In this document: one piece after another, positions 1 to 5,274 of the stretch | Layout: each line of letters starts with the position of its first letter | Position numbering within the stretch: position 1 is the first letter of the stretch | The notes under the pieces: model-generated | The model's input: only the letters and a program-made list of their open reading frames with translations | Databases searched by the model: none | What the model was told of the DNA's origin: nothing | Assembly (NCBI GenBank): GCA_003354225.1 | Contig: PIVH01000648.1 | Span: 1-5,274, forward strand | Length of the DNA stretch: 5,274 bases | DNA from: Globobulimina sp. | Taxonomy: Eukaryota > Foraminifera > Rotaliida | Reading direction: 5' to 3' | Translations under genes and position numbers: made by a program

Positions 1-268
1 TCTGGTCAAAACTTAATCTTTTTGCGCGTGCAATTGCACCATTTTGTTTTTCTTCCCTCATAAACGCATTTATTAATCGTGCATAATCTTGTTGTTGTAA
101 TGTATTATTCACAGTTTCTAAAACTCTTTGTTTCAGTATAAACTCTGCCACTTTTCTAAAACGAATGTTTTCATGATCCAAATATCTGTTTACTAATTCA
201 TTGGATGGTAACCATTGATAGATGTGACTTAATAAATCATCTGAATCTATTAATCTGCTCTTGTTCAT
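1..268 (-). CDS. Unrecognised protein, 5' end only (runs off left edge)
   Basis: An open reading frame starts at the ATG at 268-266 and stays open for 89 codons to the window edge, so the C-terminus is missing. The product is hydrophilic and looks entirely alpha-helical. It begins MNKSRLIDSDDLLSHIYQWL and continues with charged and Leu/Ile-spaced helices, with a QQQ at about residue 58 and a basic stretch ARAKR near residue 80. The start has A at -3, a favourable context. Two in-frame upstream ATGs exist, at 304-302 and 328-326. Using 328 would add 20 residues with a Lys followed by a hydrophobic CIIIMILNIVSI run, which could be a signal peptide or merely translated AT-rich leader. The segment DDLLSHIYQWLPSNEL faintly resembles the start of an F-box. 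The helix spacing also faintly recalls insect allergen-type repeats. Neither resemblance is strong enough to name a function. The codon pattern and lack of stops make it likely to be a real gene. Confidence 0.6.
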   Translation of the reverse strand, partial: MNKSRLIDSDDLLSHIYQWLPSNELVNRYLDHENIRFRKVAEFILKQRVLETVNNTLQQQDYARLINAFMREEKQNGAIARAKRLSFDQ

Positions 269-617
269 ACTGCAGGTTTTGATTGATACAATGTTTAAAA
301 TCATAATAATAATACATTTAGTTAACATTGGATTGAATGAGTGCGGGTACAACTTTTTGATGACTCTGAAATAAAGTGCGGTGAATGATAGGGGAGTGTT
401 GCGAAATTACGTAATTAAAATTTGTAAAATAATTTAATGTGTGATCGACAGCTGCTTATTGAAAATACACACATAGTTTTTGTAACAATTTTTGGTGCTC
501 CATTGAATTGAATTCTTGCAATATTGTGTACACAAATTTACACGGATTCGTAGGATCTAACACTCAGTGATTTCAAACAAACATTTTAATTTATTGCAAC
601 AATAAAAGTACACACAA
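269..617. other. Intergenic region: Argonaute 3' UTR and upstream region of left gene
   Basis: About 350 nt of AT-rich sequence lies between the Argonaute stop codon and the conservative start of the left gene. It holds a polyadenylation signal close to the Argonaute end (590-595) and, nearer the left gene, possible alternative start codons (328 and 304) within an AT-rich stretch. A 12-bp perfect palindrome, TTGTGTACACAA, lies at 524-535. I see no further coding, tRNA or other structured RNA signal. No clear TATA element can be assigned. Confidence 0.6.
590..595 (-). promoter_or_regulatory. Polyadenylation signal AATAAA for the Argonaute transcript
   Basis: Read on the minus strand, a canonical AATAAA hexamer sits 23-28 nt beyond the TGA stop of the Argonaute gene, in AT-rich sequence with T-rich stretches. 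This suggests a very short 3' UTR. The hexamer can occur by chance in AT-rich DNA; the placement is what supports it. Confidence 0.5.
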
Positions 618-3600
618 TCACAAATAATGATGACTTAAATTAAGACCAGTTATTGTATTCGGTTTATTATTCGCTTTATCTATATTTATAATATCCATAT
701 AATCGACAAGGTTTGAATACTGTTCCGCGACTTTATCCGCATATTTTATAACATGAGGTATTTTAACAGGACCTGCCCAGCCAAAATATATATTACATAG
801 TGCATATGTGAATAATTCAATATCATTTTTCGAATTTTGTTCACTAAGTTTTAAATCATCATTGATAATAATCACTCGAACCGGATTCGCAACTTTATCT
901 CTCGGCGCACCGCATGCAATCAGATAGAAATCCCACATTTCTGTTGAAACTATTTCAGAGTCCACAATGGTTCTTGGCTTGGCCCCAACTAATACATTCT
1001 GACGATGATCCCACTCAAAAAATCTTGCATTTACCCGTTTTTGCACAATCATGAATTGTATCCGCGTCGATTGATGCGCAGCTCTTCTGATTGCAATTAA
1101 TTCCAGCTTTGCCACAGCATTTAATTCACCCAACGACACACCATCTCGATACACAAATATTTGTTCAGGAATTACCTGTCGTTTGTTGACAAAATTCGCA
1201 ATGGCCTTTTCAGTCAACATTTGTAACTGTTTTATACCGACCACTTCTTGACCCATTTGCTGATAATCAATCTGCGCCATTACACGACAGAAATCCGCAT
1301 CGTAGGTCGACACAAATCCGATGGTCGACACTCCTCTTTGTCGATTATGATTGACATCAATCCCAATAATCATGGTAGGAATATTTAAATCTATTTTACC
1401 ATCCACTAAATAATTTAATTTCGGATTATTCTGATTGCCAACATTATTGTCATTCACTTCATTAATATTTGTCAGCATAACCTTCCATGGAATGACCCCC
1501 AATTTCACCATAAACTGACGAAAGGTCCCCAGCAAACTGTTATATTTTTTACTCCTTACTTTAGGGTCATTTTCTCGGCCTGGACAGATAGTGGCTGCCC
1601 GAATACATTGCGTAATTGTGCCAGTTTTCACATTGCAAAGTGCTTTCACTGTGTTATAAACATCAGTAACAACGCCATCATCCCTGGCAGACGGCAATAT
1701 AAATAACAATCCTTCCAATTTATACCGCAGTATTCCATCCTGTACATATTTAATAATATTCCGCAAATATAAGTCCATATTATCACCATTTGGCATTGGC
1801 GACTTGATCTCAATTGGAAATGGATATGGATCCAAACAAAGATTCATATCATTATCATTTACATTTGAAAACCAATTATGTGAGAATTCACTAAATGCCC
1901 GACACAACTCTTCATGACACAGTTCATAACTTTGTTCCCTGCAATCAAGATAAGCCACGCCCCACTTCACAATATGTGTGCGGTTATTACTGCCGTGAGC
2001 ACAGGCACTGAAGGGGCGGACATCTTTGATACTCCGCAGTAACTGATGGTCGTTGATAATGGCTAAGCCGTTCTCTCGGATGGAATTATATAAAATCGTA
2101 GTTGGCACAATGCGATGAGCTGTGACGTTCAATAAATTAGCGCCATATTCCAAAGTGCGAGTATGTCCCACCACGTTGGGATCATTTAATACCTGCCGCT
2201 CACGAGACTGGTATTGATTCAATTGATTCAATTTCTTGATGACTTTGTCGACATTTTCCAACCTTTTCTGCAAAGGAATCGACGTATTCCTGGCAATAAT
2301 ACCGGTTATTTTTTTATTTCTGCGCAACTTGGCGGGATAACCAGTTAAATAGCACAGCTCTGGCGGATAATAATCAGTACGCAGCTTACCGCGATACTTA
2401 CTTTCAACTGCTAACAAACCATGAAAGGGTTGAACTAAGTCTTCTTTATATATATTTTTATAATAATCTCGAAAGGTGACCCAATTGCCTTTACATTTAA
2501 ACTTTGAGTCTAGGCTTTTGTTGAAATTGATTGCAGATATTTTACGAATGCATCTCCGCGCATACAATGTGATAAAATATCGACCAATCAGTTCTTTCCT
2601 GCATTCGGTTTCGTACATACTCGATTTGTGGTCATCATGTTCGAATTGATATTCATGCGCCGCGTCATAATGCCCATTCATGATATCCATGATTTTTCGT
2701 TTCTCTTTTAATCGTAATTTATTTCGAAAATAGATGATGGTTTGCCGTTCTTTTGTATATTCCATTGTACTAAAGAAGCCGTGCATGGCTTCTAAATATG
2801 GATATTCCCGAATATTTAATGAATGTATTAGTTCCGGGTCAATATAATGACTTTTACCAAAGGTAACATAGCCGACCTTTCTCATTTTATTCCTGTGCAT
2901 AACATGTACAATTTGTGATAAATATTCATGCGAGAAAGCCCGAATTGCATCCATTGAATCAAAATCTAACTCTGCGTTGTATGAGATGCGCACAGTGCCA
3001 TTACCATACGTCATCGCATTTATTTTGTAGCCGAATTGCTGTGTTTGTAATACTTTCCTATCGCAGTAAATTACGGTGTTATCAAAATCAAATTTGCCAT
3101 AGATTTGGCGGATTTGTTGGAAGAGTCTGATCAGAGTATTATTAATCAGATATGGTCTGAGAATAATTAAACATTTAAAATAACAAACTAAACTCTCTCA
3201 TAATGATTTCGTATCGTCTCGCTCTGTTATCCTGAGGGATATCGGCATCCTTTGGGTCATCGCTGTGTGCATGAAACTGTATCACTTGTTATTAATAATA
3301 ATGAAATGAAACAGTAATACAATACTTAACTCGGACATTATAGCGATGTAAAATTCCGTGAATTACTGGTCTTGCTTGAATGGCGTTGATAGTTAATGTT
3401 ATTTGTCTGGCGTGGGATGGAGGGAATTCATGTGCAAAATGAGGGCGTTGTGCAATATTATACTGCTGTCGTGGTGGTGCCACAGTACTTAAAGGTACCA
3501 TTGATCTGCAATCATTAGAATAATTCTCTTGCTGTACATGTTGTTGTTGTTGTTGTTGCCTTTGGTGTCGTTGCATTACAGTCCATGTATTACTACTTGG

Positions 3601-3978
3601 ATTGGAACCAAATACAGTGCTTCGTGCTTGATTATTATTTATATTATTATTATTTGTATCATTATCTTGGTCTGAGTCCGAATAATTATAATCGGGAATT
3701 TGTACAATTTTATTATTATTATTATTGTTATTATTGTTATTTAGAGGCTGTTGTTGCTGCGGCTGTTGGTATGGTTGTGATTGGTGTGATTGTTGTGATT
3801 GTTGTGATGGATGTGAGTGTGAATGATGGCTTGGATGGCTGTTTTGTGAATGCGAATGATGTGAACGGTTAGATGATGGTGCAGGTGATTGTCGTTGTTG
3901 CGATGATGTTTGCCGTCTAGAATGTGATGATTGGGGAGGTCCTGAATCACTATCACTATCAGCATATTTTGGTAAAGC
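618..3978 (-). CDS. PIWI: Piwi-clade Argonaute with DEDD active site and long low-complexity N-terminus
   Basis: This is a small-RNA-guided silencing protein of the Piwi branch. The preferred model joins exon 3978-3326 to exon 3156-618 (intron 3157-3325), giving about 1063 residues. A tiny first exon upstream probably supplies the ATG. Order: about 180 residues rich in Ser/His/Gln/Asn; N domain (RQITLTINAIQARPVIHGIL..YNVRVK | PYLINN..FDFDNT); L1; PAZ end; L2; MID; PIWI. Numbered from the Met at 3014: NWVTFRDYYKNIY (177-189) and PELCYLTGY (218-226) are PAZ/L2 hallmarks; Y453, K457, Q469 and K504 form the 5'-phosphate pocket; D553 (GIDVNH), E590 (GQEVVG, glutamate finger), D624 (YRDGV) and D760 (YADKVA) form the catalytic tetrad. 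QKRVNARFF (658-666) is also typical. It ends in NLSHHYL at a TGA, as Piwi proteins usually end. Expected slicer-competent; bound RNA class unknown. An Asn-rich insert lies between MID and PIWI. Family assignment is secure; the exact 5' end is not. Confidence 0.93.
3157..3325 (-). other. Intron in the Argonaute gene (169 nt), possibly containing a cassette exon
   Basis: On the minus strand the intron starts GTATTG (3325) and ends ATTATTCTCAG (3157), a pyrimidine-rich acceptor. Splicing joins codon phase 2 to phase 2 and gives YNVRVK followed by PYLINNTLIRLF. This restores the usual Argonaute N-domain pattern of a strand ending in K-P, then a helix, then FD. The two flanking reading frames each hit stops inside this interval, so an intron is required. 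Nested sites give an alternative: donor GTTAAG at 3330 to acceptor ATACAG at 3277, an 83-nt open segment 3276-3194, and a 37-nt intron 3193-3157 starting GTTTAG. That version is also in phase and would insert about 27 residues. Confidence 0.75.
3541..3558 (-). repeat. CAA x6 microsatellite encoding polyglutamine
   Basis: Six perfect CAA codons (TTG on the plus strand) encode QQQQQQ in the disordered N-terminal part of the Argonaute. It lies shortly after a Met at 3576-3574 that could act as an internal or alternative start (MQRHQRQQQQQQ). A pure repeat like this is prone to length polymorphism. Confidence 0.9.
3631..3741 (-). repeat. Two AAT/AAC polyasparagine tracts in the Argonaute N-terminus
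   Basis: In the Argonaute frame, 3741-3712 encodes ten consecutive Asn, and 3654-3631 encodes NNNNINNN. Between them lies an acidic, tyrosine-containing stretch (DYNYSDSDQDND). The ten-Asn tract mixes AAT with two AAC codons, which fits selection on the protein rather than plain triplet slippage. On the opposite strand the same DNA reads as a false Tyr-rich frame. Confidence 0.8.
3748..3960 (-). repeat. Ser/His/Gln-rich low-complexity coding segment of the Argonaute
   Basis: In the Argonaute frame this region encodes an acidic DSDSDS start, then Ser/Arg/Gln-rich sequence (HSRRQTSSQQRQSPAP), a His-Ser alternation (SHHSHS, SHPSHHSHSHP), QQS repeats and finally a Pro/Gln segment (QQPQQQPL). Ser is encoded by TCA, TCG, AGC, AGT and TCT, and Gln by both CAA and CAG, so it reads as coding sequence rather than a DNA-level simple repeat. 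It is predicted to be disordered. I see no clear Arg-Gly clusters of the kind methylated for Tudor binding in animal Piwi proteins. Confidence 0.7.
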
Positions 3979-4061
3979 CTTTTAATTTGATAGGTAGGTA
4001 CACGTGAAACAAGGTCAAAAGTATTGATGATGAAATTAAGTTAAAAAACCTAAAGTTAAAC
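3979..4061 (-). other. Possible first intron of the Argonaute gene, with micro-exon ATG TTT at 4067-4062
   Basis: The N-terminal Argonaute frame stays open back to a TAA at 3984-3982 but has no ATG before 3576. An acceptor AAATTAAAAG ends at 3979, immediately before codon GCT (ALPKYADSDSDS). The nearest fitting start is ATG TTT at 4067-4062, directly followed by a GTTTAA donor. This gives an 83-nt intron and keeps the frame, so the protein would begin MFALPKYADS. The ATG has T at -3, a weak context, and other arrangements are possible, such as an acceptor further in or a start at 3576. Treat as a hypothesis. Confidence 0.3.
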
Positions 4062-4067
4062 AAACAT

Positions 4068-4179
4068 CAAAACACACAAATGTGACACACACAGGAAAAA
4101 ATATCTAATAATAAATTACTATAAAAAAAATACATAGAATTATTAGAATAATAAGTTGTTTTTTTTAGAATTTTGATAA
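4068..4179. other. Short intergenic gap: transporter 3' UTR and Argonaute promoter
   Basis: Only about 112 nt separate the transporter stop codon from the earliest plausible Argonaute start. The sequence is very AT-rich, with A/T homopolymers and a short CA/TG-rich stretch near 4071-4092. No AATAAA is seen on the minus strand here, so the transporter's polyadenylation signal is non-canonical or lies further down, inside the Argonaute 5' region. Both 3' processing and promoter functions must be compressed into this gap. Confidence 0.5.
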
Positions 4180-5274
4180 TTATAATAAATCTTCATCCTC
4201 TTTATCTTCGGCTTTATCATTATCGACAGCAACTCCCGTATATTCACTAAGTTGTCGCTCCATTTCCATCTCCATCTCAGAATGAAGTTCATCCAAACCG
4301 GAATAAATAAATGGTAATTGGCCCATGACAGCCGGCCCAAACAATAAACCAAAACAACTCGCTACCAAAATGATACCCGCCAACATATTAAAAAACATTC
4401 TAAACGCCTCACTCCCAGCAAATGCTAAGACACACGCCCCAATAAATGTGGTCATAGCACCTTTGATCACACTACTCCCAGTTTGCGTGAATGCCACTTT
4501 TATCCTATTCCCATATACATCCTCGTCCCCATCCAATTTTATCTCCGCAATGGCATGGGTCATATGGATGACATAATCCACTGTCAATCCCACAGCCATA
4601 CACAACTGCGCAAAGGAGATGACCTGCAAATCAATTCCAACCATATACATCCATCCAAATAAACACACATCAATGCCAACGATAACAAGCATAATAAACA
4701 CCGCCAAACGAATATCCATCAACAAAAATAATATGAGCAATACTGCAGCAGTCGAGATCAATAAGTTAGTCAATGTATAAGTAGTTAAATTGGAATCTAA
4801 ATACGAAAAAATCCACACCGACTGCATCATAAAACATTCTGTATCAGCACCCATCACTTCCTCTGCCAACTCGTTATAATCCTCATACGACTGATATTTA
4901 TCGATACCGCCGCTTGGTTCCATAGCTGTAAAATAAAAGCGAGTGGCAGAGATTTTCGACGGCGAAGCATCGTTATCAAATATCAACTCATCATCCCAAT
5001 GAATAAAAGCACTTTCGTTTTCAAAGTCTTTTAAATACTCATAAAAGGTTAGTTTATCAGCAATGTCATCGATGTCTACATTTTTTTCATCTGTTAAATA
5101 TTGACTGAATGGCTCCAACCAATTATCAACTTCACCTTTGAGCAGATTTATAAAAACAAAATCATAAAAAAAATGTAAGATAAAAAAAATAAACCGGTAC
5201 CCACCTCGAACAGCGGCTAAATTTTCAACCTGTTCAATCAATGAATTTACACGTTTTCGCATGGCAGATTCAGA
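4180..5274 (-). CDS. Patched/NPC1-like RND-superfamily transporter, C-terminal half (runs off right edge)
   Basis: This is the C-terminal half of an integral membrane protein of the Patched/Dispatched/NPC1 type, a family linked to sterol or lipid transport using an ion gradient. Its substrate here is unknown. The frame is open to the right edge, so the first half is missing; the Met at 5262-5260 is internal. Numbered from that Met: a second extracellular/luminal loop (about 42-158, with the strand-like ISATRFYFTA) is followed by five hydrophobic segments. These are about 165-182, 184-208, 210-236, 267-283 and 287-313, matching TM8-TM12. GLTVDYVIHMTHAI (225-238) is the family's GxxxD signature in TM10, with D229 the expected proton/cation-relay residue. 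The end FRMFFNMLAG...LLFGPAVM is also typical. An acidic cytoplasmic tail ends in EDEDLL at a TAA. The hydrophobic stretch at residues 21-42 is probably an unspliced intron. Which subfamily it belongs to is not clear. Confidence 0.85.
   Translation of the reverse strand, partial: SESAMRKRVNSLIEQVENLAAVRGGYRFIFFILHFFYDFVFINLLKGEVDNWLEPFSQYLTDEKNVDIDDIADKLTFYEYLKDFENESAFIHWDDELIFDNDASPSKISATRFYFTAMEPSGGIDKYQSYEDYNELAEEVMGADTECFMMQSVWIFSYLDSNLTTYTLTNLLISTAAVLLILFLLMDIRLAVFIMLVIVGIDVCLFGWMYMVGIDLQVISFAQLCMAVGLTVDYVIHMTHAIAEIKLDGDEDVYGNRIKVAFTQTGSSVIKGAMTTFIGACVLAFAGSEAFRMFFNMLAGIILVASCFGLLFGPAVMGQLPFIYSGLDELHSEMEMEMERQLSEYTGVAVDNDKAEDKEDEDLL
5136..5204 (-). other. In-frame, stop-free 69-nt intron in the transporter gene
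   Basis: On the minus strand the segment starts GTGGGTACC (5204) and ends CTGCTCAAAG (5136). Both junctions are phase 1, so removal gives ENLAAVR-GEVDNWLEPF with the frame kept. Its length is a multiple of three and it has no stop, so it translates to an artefactual Phe-rich stretch (FIFFILHFFYDFVFINLL). Its T-rich composition contrasts with the flanks, and the stretch falls in the extracellular loop, where a membrane span would be out of place. Confidence 0.7.

Noticed and set aside
3014-3014. Met at 3014 as the true Argonaute start
   Set aside because: In-frame sequence upstream to 3156 (PYLINN..FDFDNTVIYCDRKVL) matches the Argonaute N domain and joins across an intron to further N-domain sequence.
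2915-3130. Plus-strand 71-codon open frame
   Set aside because: It lies opposite the Argonaute N domain/L1 coding sequence, has no recognisable domain, and is explained as a shadow frame.
3157-3325. Intron-hosted C/D or H/ACA snoRNA
   Set aside because: A box-C-like GCGATGA is present on the minus strand, but I find no properly placed partner D box, terminal stem, or H/ACA hinge-and-tail arrangement.
3541-3741. CRISPR-like or satellite array
   Set aside because: The repeats are triplet codon tracts in frame with a protein, with no spacer structure.
3585-3872. Plus-strand 95-codon Tyr/Val-rich open frame
   Set aside because: It is the antisense reading of the AAT/CAA/TCA codon tracts in the Argonaute N-terminus. 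Repetitive triplets keep several frames open by chance.
3741-3965. Minus-strand 74-codon His/Asn-rich frame
   Set aside because: It is an alternative frame of the same triplet-rich stretch. The frame encoding Ser/Gln/His/Asn connects to the conserved N domain; this one does not.
618-4067. Prokaryotic Argonaute defence system because of the DEDD tetrad
   Set aside because: The gene has spliceosomal introns, a eukaryotic Piwi-type PAZ/MID/PIWI layout and a polyadenylation signal, and lies beside a eukaryotic-type Patched/NPC1-like gene.
4143-4352. Minus-strand 69-codon frame overlapping the transporter C-terminus
   Set aside because: It overlaps the transporter in another frame with no family resemblance, while the transporter frame carries clear TM12 and tail sequence.
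4325-4576. Plus-strand 83-codon open frame
   Set aside because: It is antisense to TM10-TM12 of the transporter, so a shadow of that conserved coding region.

Overview
The window is nuclear DNA from a eukaryote. It is AT-rich, its genes carry GT-AG introns, and it has Asn/Gln/His/Ser-rich low-complexity coding sequence and a polyadenylation signal. No bacterial operon or ribosome-binding signals are seen. TGA and TAA both act as stops at plausible protein ends, so ciliate-type recoding of TAA/TAG is not indicated. The genes are packed tightly head to tail on the minus strand, and the Argonaute is strongly diverged. Together these suggest a compact microbial eukaryote (protist). The exact lineage cannot be fixed by eye, and an animal is not strictly excluded.

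Layout in minus-strand transcription order. (1) 5274 to 4180: the C-terminal half of a Patched/NPC1-like RND-superfamily membrane transporter, cut off by the right edge. It appears to contain one 69-nt intron that is in frame and stop-free, so naive translation adds a false hydrophobic segment. (2) About 4067/3978 to 618: a Piwi-clade Argonaute. It has a long disordered N-terminus, an intron near the end of the N domain, and one long exon carrying the rest of the N domain, L1, PAZ, L2, MID and PIWI. The slicer tetrad reads D-E-D-D rather than the usual D-E-D-H, and the 5'-phosphate pocket (Y, K, Q, K) is intact. (3) 268 to 1: the start of an unrecognised gene that leaves the window on the left.

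The gaps are short: about 110-200 nt between transporter and Argonaute, and about 290-350 nt between Argonaute and the left gene. Nothing suggests the three genes form a functional pathway. The Argonaute is expected to act alone, with small RNAs, in transposon or gene silencing. The main points of interest are the Argonaute's DEDD active site, its low-complexity N-terminus, and a coding-looking segment inside its intron that could be a cassette exon.
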